Shown: positions 23,181-31,138, counted from the first letter of the stretch. The stretch is DNA of 33,004 nucleotides from Roseofilum halophilum BLCC-M91 (GCF_030068445.1 NZ_JAQPOK010000153.1:1-33004); one strand, 5' to 3'. Notes: generated from the letters alone by a model not told the origin. Program-made: numbers and translations.

Positions 23181-23345
23181 GTTTCAGAAAGACTTTCATC
23201 TTTCTGTGGATTGAAACCATACATTCGCAAGCTGCTCCCCCTCCCCCTCCTGGTGTTTCAGAAAGACTTTCATCTTTCTGTGGATTGAAACGGCCCTAAT
23301 TTCAGTTATCATGGTAGTTGCTTAGTGTTTCAGAAAGATTGAAAC
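23181..23345 (+). CRISPR. CRISPR array, distal block (2 full repeats, 1 truncated)
   Basis: Full repeats at 23181-23217 and 23255-23291 match the main block exactly. They have a 37-nt spacer between them and a 35-nt spacer before the truncated copy at 23327-23345. Spacer lengths are normal on both sides, so this is the leader-distal end of the same array, split from the main block by the small gene. Confidence 0.95.
23327..23345 (+). repeat. Truncated terminal CRISPR repeat forming the cas5 5' end
   Basis: GTTTCAGAAAGATTGAAAC is the array repeat with 18 internal nucleotides missing (between the two GA dinucleotides at repeat positions 11-12 and 29-30). It no longer has the CAGAAAGA/TCTTTCTG stem that Cas5 needs. 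The remaining ends GTTTCA/TGAAAC can still pair, leaving GAAAGAT in the loop. GAAAGA lies 7 nt before the cas5 ATG at 23346 and is the only Shine-Dalgarno-like sequence there. Confidence 0.9.
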
Positions 23346-23969
23346 ATGAAACTCAAATTCACGGCAAGTCGGGCGATCTTCACTCGCCCTGAACTCAAGG
23401 TGGAAGCGGTATCGTACCCAATTCCACCCCCTAGCGCGATCGCCGGGATGCTCTCCTCGATTATGTGGAAACCTGAAATGCGATATCGGATCAACCAAAT
23501 CATCATGATCAATCCGATTCAGTATAGCAGCGTGATGAGAAACATGGTGAAGAGCAAGGCATTTCGGCAAAATCGCATTGATATTGAGAGAGATCGCACC
23601 CAGCGATCGCACCGATACCTAAAAGATCTCTGTTTTATTGCCGATTTCGATATCCTGGCAGACGATCCGATCAAATACATTGCCCAATTGAATCGCCGGG
23701 TTGACAAGGGGCAATCCTTCTCTGGAGTTTACGCCGGGACTCGCGAGTGTACAGCCGATTTTTCCCATCCCACCGGAGAAGAAAAACCCCATTACACCTA
23801 CGATGGCACGATGGACTTCGGCCTGGTGCTACACCACCTCAACTATATTCCCAATCCCAAGGGCAAAGTCACCTGGAAAGAGAAAGGGAACATCGTCAAG
23901 GGAGACGTGGAACCCGTCATGTTCCACGCCATAGCCGAGCAAGGGGTAATCCAATGTTCAATCAGTTAA
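23346..23969 (+). CDS. cas5: Cas5 (type I-C, Cas5c/Cas5d)
   Basis: This 207-residue protein has type I-C Cas5 features: an N-terminal VSYPIPPPSAIAGMLSSIMW segment (the usual ..TPSAARGILEAIYW), INQIIMINPIQYSSVMRNMV, and RDRTQRSHRYLKDL. In type I-C this subunit replaces Cas6 as the pre-crRNA endonuclease and then stays at the 5' handle in Cascade. It is slightly shorter than many relatives (about 220-240). The ATG directly follows a truncated CRISPR repeat with no spacing at all. Its end overlaps the cas8c start by 16 bp. Confidence 0.93.
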   Translation: MKLKFTASRAIFTRPELKVEAVSYPIPPPSAIAGMLSSIMWKPEMRYRINQIIMINPIQYSSVMRNMVKSKAFRQNRIDIERDRTQRSHRYLKDLCFIADFDILADDPIKYIAQLNRRVDKGQSFSGVYAGTRECTADFSHPTGEEKPHYTYDGTMDFGLVLHHLNYIPNPKGKVTWKEKGNIVKGDVEPVMFHAIAEQGVIQCSIS

Positions 23970-25585
23970 CCGCTTTGGGCGAACGGCTCAATACCCTGGA
24001 ACTGCTGCCCCCCAAAGGATACGCCATCCAAGAAGTGACGATCATTGTTGACTTAGATGCTCCCCAATTGCCGCCTAAGATCGTTGATCCGATCCGATTA
24101 CCTGTCCCTCACCTAGAGCGCAATGGGGCTAAACCCGCGTTGTTGGTTGACCGGGCTGAATATGTGCTGCCGTTTTTTCCCAAAGACAAAGACAAGGCTG
24201 AGAAGAAACACCAGCTATGGATTGACCTCATCGAGCAGTTTATCCAACAGACTGGAGATAAAGAAATACGGCTGGCTCTGGAGTACCTGGAAAACCTAGG
24301 AGATTGGATGGGTGAGATCTACCAGGAGGCCAACAACAAAGACCGGATGAATCTAGAAAAGTGGGTGGATTTTCGGTATAAAGGCGATCGCCTCTGCGAG
24401 TCCGCGACCATTCAGCAGTGGTGGCAACAGCGCTGGTTATCGGCCCAACAGACTACCCAAGGCACTTGCCTCCTCACGGGACAACAGGATGATATTTGCC
24501 GAATTTTGCCCTATAAGAATAAGGGAATTGCGGGCACAGATGGGGCAGGGGTGAAGCTAACCTCATTTGATAAGGCAGCCTTCCAGTCCTGGGGATGGGA
24601 AGGCTGCCACAACGCCCCCATCGGATTACCGAGAGCGATCGCCTTAACTCAAGCCATGCAATGGTTGATTCTCAGTGACAACCATTCCTTTAAGATGGGC
24701 AATCTGACCTACTTCTTTTGGTCAAACTTGGGGGATGGCCTCGATCTCAATCTGGCTGAAGATATCGAGGAAATCGATCCCAGAGAAGACCGTTATCAAG
24801 GGATTTTGGTTAACGCTACGGGCGATCGGCTCAAGGTTTCGGATGTTGCCGACCAGGACTATCACCTGATGGCCGTTCGAGGGATGGGCGCTCGTGTGGC
24901 GATTACCTCCTATGGCACAGAAAAAGCCGATCGCATCATCAATTCTATTCGAGAGTATCAGCAGATTCACTTAGATGTCACCGCCCATACCCAGCATCCT
25001 AAGATTTACGCTTTGTGGAAAATCGTCAGCACTTGCTTGCCCCCTGGTAAAGGAATTGAGGTCGTTAAAGCTCAAATCACCCGTGAATTTTTAGACTACA
25101 TCTTCACCGGCAAACCCATAAGTCAGTCGGTAAAAATTCGACTACTTGAGAGGATCGCCAAGTCAGGGGATATTTCACAAACTCAGGCGATCGCGCTCAA
25201 GATTATCTGTAAAGGAGCAGCCATGGAACAACATGAAATTGCCGAACGCTACGGCAGAATTGCCTTTTTGATGCATCGCGCTGAAGTTGCAGTTAGGGGA
25301 ACAGAAGACACTTCGGCATCTAAGGCTTTTGGGTCTTTGATGCGATCGCCTCGCACCGTTTTCCCTCGACTTTACCGGCTCCTAGATATTCATTTGAAGT
25401 CCGGAAAATCTCACAGAGAAGAGCGCTTACTCACGCCACTATTCAAAGGAATGCCCTCATCTTCTGAACTGCAAAAAATTCAATTTAACCTGGATGAGCA
25501 AACCGCATTTTGTGAGGGATGGTGGAAACAAAAAGCAGAGTATTTCACCAAGAAACCTGAATCGGGAGAAAAATCAAATGACTAA
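23954..25585 (+). CDS. cas8c: Cas8c (Csd1), large subunit of type I-C Cascade
   Basis: The 543-residue protein has the Cas8c core: TCLLTGQQDDICRILP, then GAGVKLTSFDKAAFQSWGW, and EGCHNAPIGLPRAIALTQAM around residues 170-235. Cas8c recognises the PAM and recruits Cas3. The start is ATG 23954, overlapping cas5 by 16 bp; an upstream open frame from 23747 is just the shadow of cas5. The end overlaps cas7 by 8 bp (ATGACTAA). An internal start inside the gene likely makes the small subunit Cas11c. Confidence 0.95.
   Translation: MFNQLTALGERLNTLELLPPKGYAIQEVTIIVDLDAPQLPPKIVDPIRLPVPHLERNGAKPALLVDRAEYVLPFFPKDKDKAEKKHQLWIDLIEQFIQQTGDKEIRLALEYLENLGDWMGEIYQEANNKDRMNLEKWVDFRYKGDRLCESATIQQWWQQRWLSAQQTTQGTCLLTGQQDDICRILPYKNKGIAGTDGAGVKLTSFDKAAFQSWGWEGCHNAPIGLPRAIALTQAMQWLILSDNHSFKMGNLTYFFWSNLGDGLDLNLAEDIEEIDPREDRYQGILVNATGDRLKVSDVADQDYHLMAVRGMGARVAITSYGTEKADRIINSIREYQQIHLDVTAHTQHPKIYALWKIVSTCLPPGKGIEVVKAQITREFLDYIFTGKPISQSVKIRLLERIAKSGDISQTQAIALKIICKGAAMEQHEIAERYGRIAFLMHRAEVAVRGTEDTSASKAFGSLMRSPRTVFPRLYRLLDIHLKSGKSHREERLLTPLFKGMPSSSELQKIQFNLDEQTAFCEGWWKQKAEYFTKKPESGEKSND
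25223..25585 (+). CDS. cas11c: Cas11c small subunit, internal translation product of cas8c
   Basis: AAAGGAG (25211-25217) lies 5 nt before an in-frame ATG at 25223, giving a 120-residue product identical to the Cas8c C terminus. It begins MEQHEIAERYGRIAFLMHRA and is mostly helical. In type I-C systems the small subunit Cas11 is known to be made by internal initiation within cas8c, with about this size. The strong ribosome site in the middle of a coding region is direct support. Translation itself is inferred. Confidence 0.75.
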   Translation: MEQHEIAERYGRIAFLMHRAEVAVRGTEDTSASKAFGSLMRSPRTVFPRLYRLLDIHLKSGKSHREERLLTPLFKGMPSSSELQKIQFNLDEQTAFCEGWWKQKAEYFTKKPESGEKSND

Positions 25586-26426
25586 ACAAAACGACCCAAC
25601 CAAGCGCCACGATGCAATTGTATTGTTTGATTGCACCAACAGTAATCCTAACGGCGATCCAGATGCTCTAAACGCACCCCGTATGGATATTACCACCCAA
25701 CATGGATTGGTCACTGATGCGGCCATTAAACGCAAAATCCGCAATTATGTTTTAGATAAAAAGCAGGGTGAAGAAGGCTACAAGATCTTTGTTACCCAAG
25801 GGGCAATCCTCAATGATGCCATCAAAGCGGGTTATGATGCCCTAACGATTAAGGTCTCCAAGGCCGGAAACCCAGAACAACAAGCTCAAGTACAAGCCTG
25901 GATGCAACAGCAATACTGGGATATTCGCATGTTTGGCGCTGTTTTATCCACTGGCATGAATGCAGGGCAAGTCTGGGGGCCCGTTCAAGTTGGGTTTGGG
26001 TCTTCTGTCGATCCCATTGAACCCATGACTGTTACCCTGACTCGATGCGCTGCCACGGATGGCAAAGAAGGCAAGGATAATAAAACCATGGGAACTAAAG
26101 AAATTATTCCCTATGGGTTGTACCGGGCTGAAATTTCCTATAATCCGAACCGGGCCAGTGATGCCGTAACCTCAGCAGATCTAGAGTTATTCTGGGAAGC
26201 TTTGTTGAACTGCTGGGAAAACTCAGACTCTAGTAGTAAGCGTTTGGACTGCCAAGGATTAATGGTGTTCACCCATGAGAGTAAGTTAGGAGATATCCCA
26301 CGACGGGACATTAATAGCGCGGTATCTGTGATCAAAAAGGAAGATCAGAACGTACCTCGATGCTTCTCAGACTACGAAGTGGCGATCGACTCCGATCTGG
26401 CTGATCGGTTTGCCAGATTCAGGTAG
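25578..26426 (+). CDS. cas7: Cas7 (Csd2), backbone subunit of type I-C Cascade
   Basis: The 282-residue protein has the Cas7 start IVLFDCTNSNPNGDPDALNAPRMD-like near residue 15 and TDAAIKRKIRNYV. Further on are RMFGAVLSTGMNAGQVWGPVQ near 120 and EIIPYGLYRAEISYNP near 180, all typical of Csd2. Multiple copies coat the crRNA spacer. ATG 25578, with GGGAGAA 7 nt upstream, was chosen over a longer frame from 25494 that lies within cas8c. This is the last cas gene; no cas4, cas1 or cas2 follows. Confidence 0.95.
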   Translation: MTKQNDPTKRHDAIVLFDCTNSNPNGDPDALNAPRMDITTQHGLVTDAAIKRKIRNYVLDKKQGEEGYKIFVTQGAILNDAIKAGYDALTIKVSKAGNPEQQAQVQAWMQQQYWDIRMFGAVLSTGMNAGQVWGPVQVGFGSSVDPIEPMTVTLTRCAATDGKEGKDNKTMGTKEIIPYGLYRAEISYNPNRASDAVTSADLELFWEALLNCWENSDSSSKRLDCQGLMVFTHESKLGDIPRRDINSAVSVIKKEDQNVPRCFSDYEVAIDSDLADRFARFR

Positions 26427-26432
26427 TTAGAG

Positions 26433-26467
26433 CAATTAACAATTAACAATTAACAATTAACAATTAA
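26433..26467. repeat. Heptamer tandem repeat (CAATTAA x5) after cas7
   Basis: Five perfect 7-mers begin 7 bp after the cas7 stop codon. With TAGGGAA x7 before cas3, the CRISPR-Cas locus is enclosed by unrelated heptamer repeats. Confidence 0.92.
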
Positions 26468-26544
26468 AAGGCAAATCATCGTAAATTGTGCAACGGGAAA
26501 TGTCCTCTCCCTTTCATATCAAGTCCGTTAGACTCAGTTATAAT

Positions 26545-26630
26545 ATGTCATTGCGAGTGGAGTGAAGCGGAATGAAGCAATCCCAGCCGTCCCGGTAATC
26601 TTGGCGTTTCCGCTTCGCGGACATGACAAT
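26545..26630. repeat. Dispersed palindromic repeat
   Basis: ATGTCATTGCGAGTGGAGTG and the following GAATGAAGCAATCCC resemble a widespread bacterial intergenic repeat class (CATTGCGAG...GAAGCAATC). It ends with TTTCCGCTTCGCGGACATGACA, in which TCCGC-TTC-GCGGA can pair, and ATGTCA at the start is the complement of TGACAT near the end. No gene is seen between cas7 and 26644. Confidence 0.55.
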
Positions 26631-26643
26631 TTTTAATTGAACT

Positions 26644-27195
26644 ATGACTGCCACACCTTATCGATGGGCGATCGCCAATTATCACCACGCCATCCGCGCT
26701 GGGATATTCAACGACCAAAATCTGGAACTGATACGCGGAAAACTAATCGTTATGCCACCAGAGGGAGAACCCCACGCTTACTACAACAGCGAAGTTGGGG
26801 ACTATCTGCGGAGTCTGTTGGGTAACCATGTCAAAATCCGTGAAGCGCACCCCATTACCCTTACCAATGACTCAGAACCGGTTCCCGATCTGGCCATTGT
26901 TAAACCTTTGGGACGAGTCTACCTGGAACACCATCCCTATCCTGGGGATATCTTTTGGATTATTGAATTTGCCAACACCACCCTGACTCAAGATACAACG
27001 ACTAAAAAACAACTATACGCTGAATCAGGAATCCCGGAATACTGGGTTGTCAATCTCCAAGATGGTCAACTCCAGGTTTACACTCAGCCCCAAAATGGGG
27101 ACTATGCCACAGAAACAATCCTAACCACCGGAACCCTATCCCCCACTGCTTTTAAGGATATCGAGATTCAAGTCCAACGGCTCCTTAGCGCTTAA
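26644..27195 (+). CDS. Uma2 family endonuclease (DUF820)
   Basis: The 183-residue protein has the Uma2 pattern: LELIRGKLIVMPPEGEPH, then PVPDLAIV (metal Asp), FWIIEFANTTLTQD (Glu followed by Ala where many PD-(D/E)XK members have Lys) and YAESGIPEYWVVNL. Uma2 proteins are PD-(D/E)XK nuclease folds that are hugely expanded in cyanobacteria, with no settled role; some are thought to be linked to mobile DNA. It follows the CRISPR locus by about 220 bp of repeats and is not obviously part of it. Confidence 0.9.
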   Translation: MTATPYRWAIANYHHAIRAGIFNDQNLELIRGKLIVMPPEGEPHAYYNSEVGDYLRSLLGNHVKIREAHPITLTNDSEPVPDLAIVKPLGRVYLEHHPYPGDIFWIIEFANTTLTQDTTTKKQLYAESGIPEYWVVNLQDGQLQVYTQPQNGDYATETILTTGTLSPTAFKDIEIQVQRLLSA

Positions 27196-27241
27196 GCTAG
27201 TAGCCTATACAAGCAGATCCTGCCCACCCTACCCGATACTT

Positions 27242-28660
27242 TTATCCTCTGTTTTTCCTGTTGTTCATTCGATTCTGTTCCAGTTTGAGGAGAATTTCTT
27301 GATGAACAGTCTGGGTAATGGGATAGAAGTACGCTAAAACTGCGCCGAGTACCACACAGCAAATGGGAAGCAGGGTAATACATAAACGAATGGCCAATAG
27401 TGCCGAATCGGGTTGGATAGGAGCGGTTGATCCGGCGATCGCCGATTGATATCCCGACCACCCTAAAATCTGGCCCACTAAGGCTAAACCCAGGGCCAGA
27501 CCCATTTTTTGTAAGACCAACATAAAGGAATAGAAAATTCCCTCTCGACGTTGACCGGTTTTCAGTTCATCAAGATCGATCGCATCGGGGAGCATTGACC
27601 AGGGAATTAAATAACCCACAGACACCCCAAATCCAGCAATAATACATAACAAGAACATTAAGCCAACTTGACCGGGTTGCAGCAGAAATAACCCCAACTC
27701 CGTAATCAGCCAAAACCCAGCACCGAGATAGTAAACGGCTTTTTTGCCTAACCGATAACTGACTTTACTCCACACAGAGAGCATCACTAGGGCAGTTCCT
27801 TGTACGGCCAAAGCAGCCATGAAAAAGAGAGAATCGGGTAATCCCATCCAACTGACGACATAATATTTAAGCACTGTAGCTGTAACTTGGATGGCTAACC
27901 AGGAGGATAAATAAATTCCCATCACGAATAGGAAGGGCCCATTGGTAAAGGCAATCTTGATTTGATCGACCAGGGGAATCGATTCTTCAGTATGGGTGAG
28001 TTGTCTCTCTCGTTCTATGCGTTTGACGGGTTGGCGAGTGCCCCAAATGGATAAATAGAGGGGAATAATCGATAATACGGTGGCTAGACCAGCCAGTACC
28101 AAATGTTGCAGTTTGGGGTCTGGAATCAGTAAGGATAAAACTAATCCTAGGATTAAGGAGAAGATACTGCCGCCAATGGAGAAAGTGAAGCGAAAGCCAT
28201 TGAGGGTGGTGCGTTCATTGTAATCTGGGGTGAGTTCGGCCGTGAGGGCCACATAGGGCAAGTTGACCATGGTGTAGCCCAGATTAAAGAAGATGCTGAT
28301 TACCACGTAGTACCAAAAGGTTCCCCATTCGCCGAAGGGAGGGACAACCCAACAGAGGAAGAAAAAGAGACCAAAGGGAATTGCGCCCCAGATCATCCAA
28401 GCATGTCGTCTTCCCCATCGAGATTGGGTGCGATCGCTTAAAAAGCCAATGACTGGATCGTTAATTGCGTCCCAAATTTTACCAATCATTAACACCTGAC
28501 CGGCTAAACCTGGACTGAGACCGGCGACATCCGTTAGGAAGGGTAAAAAGATAAACACCAAGAGATTGGCGGTAATGGCTGGCCCTAAATCTCCCAGGCC
28601 ATAGGAAAATTTGTTTAACCAGGTTAGGGGTGATGGCGATCGCGAGGCTTCAGAGGTCAT
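27242..28660 (-). CDS. MFS transporter, GPH (glycoside-pentoside-hexuronide:cation symporter) type
   Basis: The 472-residue protein has about twelve hydrophobic helices. Its N terminus is LNKFSYGLGDLGPAI, with WDAINDPVIGFLSDRTQSRWGRRH between helices 2 and 3, the signature of GPH-family sugar/cation symporters (as in melibiose or xyloside carriers). The second-half motif RREGIFYSFMLVLQKMGLALG is also typical. The substrate cannot be read from sequence. It converges on the Uma2 gene (46-bp gap) and diverges from the phosphoribosyltransferase gene. Confidence 0.9.
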   Translation of the reverse strand: MTSEASRSPSPLTWLNKFSYGLGDLGPAITANLLVFIFLPFLTDVAGLSPGLAGQVLMIGKIWDAINDPVIGFLSDRTQSRWGRRHAWMIWGAIPFGLFFFLCWVVPPFGEWGTFWYYVVISIFFNLGYTMVNLPYVALTAELTPDYNERTTLNGFRFTFSIGGSIFSLILGLVLSLLIPDPKLQHLVLAGLATVLSIIPLYLSIWGTRQPVKRIERERQLTHTEESIPLVDQIKIAFTNGPFLFVMGIYLSSWLAIQVTATVLKYYVVSWMGLPDSLFFMAALAVQGTALVMLSVWSKVSYRLGKKAVYYLGAGFWLITELGLFLLQPGQVGLMFLLCIIAGFGVSVGYLIPWSMLPDAIDLDELKTGQRREGIFYSFMLVLQKMGLALGLALVGQILGWSGYQSAIAGSTAPIQPDSALLAIRLCITLLPICCVVLGAVLAYFYPITQTVHQEILLKLEQNRMNNRKNRG

Positions 28661-28769
28661 AGGTACGGTATGCTAATAGTATGGGATAATTGGGTTTCCA
28701 TAGGACTTGGTTGCCCCTGGAGCTAAATATTCTATGATGCTCCCTTGATGCCCTTCCCTTATATCTGTG

Positions 28770-29306
28770 ATGTCTGATTTATTTGTTTCTTGGTCAGAAT
28801 ACCACCAGAAGATTGAACAATTGGCAGCCCAAATTTATCAATCAGGTTGGGAATTTAATCAAATTGTCTGTATTGCCAAGGGTGGTTTGCGCGTTGGAGA
28901 TATTCTCTGTCGATTATATCGGAAACCCTTAGCGATTCTTTCTGCTTCATCATACACGGGCCCGGATTATCAGACACGGGGTCAAATTCAGTTTTCTCGT
29001 CATTTAAGTATGACTACTGAGCATTTGGGGTCTCGGATTTTGTTGGTTGATGATTTGGCCGATTCCGGGATTTCGCTGCAAGAAAGTATCGCTTGGTTAC
29101 AGAATTACCGAGAACAGGAAGGGGAATCGGAAGGCGATCGCCTCCATGAGATCCGCACGGCGGTATTATGGTATAAATCCTGCTCCACTCTTGTGCCGGA
29201 TTATTATATCGATTATCTGACCAATAATCCCTGGATTCATCAACCCTTTGAACTCTATGAGCAAACTCTCCTTGAGGAACTGGTGGCAAAATATAGTTCT
29301 AAATAA
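28770..29306 (+). CDS. Phosphoribosyltransferase family protein
   Basis: The 178-residue protein has the PRPP-binding loop RILLVDDLADSGISL (about 90-104) and an N-terminal VCIAKGGLRVGDILCRLY. The layout matches xanthine/hypoxanthine-guanine-type phosphoribosyltransferases, which transfer ribose-5-phosphate from PRPP to a purine base. The substrate is not certain. ATG 28770 follows directly on an in-frame GTG (28767); either could be used. The last 59 bp overlap the N-terminal coding region assigned to the next gene. Confidence 0.87.
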   Translation: MSDLFVSWSEYHQKIEQLAAQIYQSGWEFNQIVCIAKGGLRVGDILCRLYRKPLAILSASSYTGPDYQTRGQIQFSRHLSMTTEHLGSRILLVDDLADSGISLQESIAWLQNYREQEGESEGDRLHEIRTAVLWYKSCSTLVPDYYIDYLTNNPWIHQPFELYEQTLLEELVAKYSSK

Positions 29307-30966
29307 GAAACATATATCCTGTAGGGGCTGGTTTCAAACCAGCCCCTACCAAACCAGCCCCTACACAATACTCCTAGTCCTGTTAAGTCTCCTCTTCACA
29401 GGATGTAAACCCAAAACTCCAGAATTGACCGCAATTGAGCCTCTACCTCAAGACCCATTGATTCAAGTTTATTTTAATGCTTCTGAAGCCTCCAGTTATA
29501 CAGAACCTTATCGTGAAATTACTCGCTTAGGGGACAATTTAGAAGCGGTTATCATTGAGGAAATTAATCAAGCTCAAACCAGCATTGATATCGCTGTTCA
29601 AGAGTTTCGTCTTCCCCAACTTGCCCAAGCACTCGCCACTCAAGCCAAAGCTGGCGTAAAAATCAGGGTAATCTTAGAAAATACTTATTCTCGACCTTGG
29701 AGCAATTTTACACCGGGTGAAATTGCCCAATTAGATCCTGACGATCAAAATCGCTATCGGGAATTTGTCAAACTCGCCGATATTAACCAAGATGGTCAAC
29801 TCTCTGAGGATGAAATCAACCAAAGAGATGCCCTGGTTATCCTGCATAATGCCAAAATTCCGGTCATTGATGATACGGCAGATGGGTCCCAAGGCAGTGG
29901 GTTAATGCATCACAAATTTGTGGTGATTGATAACCAGCGCTCGATCGTTTCTTCCGCTAATTTTACGACCAGTGGCATTCATGGCGATTTCTACAATCCA
30001 GAGAGTCGCGGCAATGCCAATCATTTGCTGACGATACAAAGTCGCGAACTTGCCCAGCAATTTACCCAAGAATTTAATCTGATGTGGGGAGAGGGGAATT
30101 CTGGAGCTAACCGTCCTCAATTTGGACTGCAAAAACCCTTACGCCCGCCTGAAAGTGTGGTGGTTGGTAATACACCGGTTTCCGTTCAGTTTTCTCCCAC
30201 TTCTCCCTCCGAGTTATGGACAAATAGCGCCAATGGTTTGATCGGTAACACCTTGAAAACGGCTCAAGAAACCGTGGATTTAGCTTTGTATGTGTTTTCT
30301 GAGCAACCTTTAGCCAATATTCTGCACATTCAGCATCAAAATGGGGTTCAGGTGCGGGCGTTGATCGATCCGGTGTTTGCCTATCGATACTATAGCGAAG
30401 CCTTGGATATGTTGGGACTGGCGATCGCCCGTCAATGCAAAACTGAACCCGACAACCGACCGTGGAGAGCTAAAATTGATACCGTCGGCACACCGAAATT
30501 AGCGATCGGTGACAAACTGCACCACAAATTCGCCCTCATCGACCAAAAAACCATCATTACCGGCTCCCAAAATTGGTCAGTAGCTGCTAATCATAAAAAT
30601 GATGAAACCGTCCTGATTTTCACCAATCCTACCGTTGCCGCCCATTTTGACCGCGAATTTCAACGCCTGTATCGCAGCGCCAACCTCACCCTTCCAGAGC
30701 GCATCGCTGACCAAATCGCCCGTCAAAATCAAGACTGCCCCCAAATTGAAGCCCAAACCGACCACCCCATTCGCGGCAAACTCGTCAATTTGAATACCGC
30801 CACCCCAGAAGAATTAGAAGCCTTACCCGGAATTGGAGCAACCCTAGCCCAACGGATAATTGCTTTCCGTCAACAACAACCCTTTACCTCCCTAGAAGAT
30901 TTAGATCGAGTTCGAGGGGTAGGGCCAAGTTTATTAAGAAAATTAGAAGGGCGAGTCACCTGGTAA
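29248..30966 (+). CDS. Phospholipase D-like lipoprotein nuclease with EF-hand and helix-hairpin-helix
   Basis: The 572-residue protein has a hydrophobic segment ending in LFTGC53 (lipobox), then a first HKD domain with H221-x-K223-x4-D228 (HHKFVVID). It has an EF-hand loop at 178-189 (DINQDGQLSEDE), a second HKD motif (HHKFALID, about 425) and a C-terminal ComEA-type double helix-hairpin-helix (about 510-572, VNLNTATPEELEALPGIGA). This suggests a surface-anchored, possibly Ca-binding DNA-degrading or phosphodiesterase enzyme. The only start codons (29248, 29257) lie inside the previous gene, and residues about 26-38 are encoded by a palindromic repeat. Confidence 0.88.
   Translation: MNSMSKLSLRNWWQNIVLNKKHISCRGWFQTSPYQTSPYTILLVLLSLLFTGCKPKTPELTAIEPLPQDPLIQVYFNASEASSYTEPYREITRLGDNLEAVIIEEINQAQTSIDIAVQEFRLPQLAQALATQAKAGVKIRVILENTYSRPWSNFTPGEIAQLDPDDQNRYREFVKLADINQDGQLSEDEINQRDALVILHNAKIPVIDDTADGSQGSGLMHHKFVVIDNQRSIVSSANFTTSGIHGDFYNPESRGNANHLLTIQSRELAQQFTQEFNLMWGEGNSGANRPQFGLQKPLRPPESVVVGNTPVSVQFSPTSPSELWTNSANGLIGNTLKTAQETVDLALYVFSEQPLANILHIQHQNGVQVRALIDPVFAYRYYSEALDMLGLAIARQCKTEPDNRPWRAKIDTVGTPKLAIGDKLHHKFALIDQKTIITGSQNWSVAANHKNDETVLIFTNPTVAAHFDREFQRLYRSANLTLPERIADQIARQNQDCPQIEAQTDHPIRGKLVNLNTATPEELEALPGIGATLAQRIIAFRQQQPFTSLEDLDRVRGVGPSLLRKLEGRVTW
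29321..29364. repeat. Palindromic repeat within the lipoprotein coding region
   Basis: GTAGGGGCTGGTTT (29321-29334) and AAACCAGCCCCTAC (29336-29349) form a perfect 14-bp hairpin with a 1-nt loop. A further CAAACCAGCCCCTAC half-copy follows at 29350-29364. This is a dispersed intergenic-type repeat, here translated in frame as the N-terminal extension of the lipoprotein. Confidence 0.9.
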
Positions 30967-31138
30967 ATATTTTTGATAATTTGCTACCGGTAGTTTTGCC
31001 ATTGTGAGATTGTGTTGGGTTTTGTTAATTATACCTGTTTTGACCTATTTGGCGATCGCCCACTAAAAAAGCGCCCTACCACCAAAAAAGCGATGGGTTT
31101 AAATGTAATGATATATTGGGCTTTGACCCAATCTTCAG

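Noticed and set aside
23747-23953. Upstream extension of the cas8c frame
   Set aside because: It is the out-of-frame shadow of cas5; typical Cas8c proteins begin close to MFNQLTALGERL at 23954.
30227-30240. 14-base match between the ninth spacer (22761-22795) and the phospholipase D-like gene
   Set aside because: Only 14 of 35 bases match; across all spacers and both strands this is not far from chance, so it is not taken as self-targeting.
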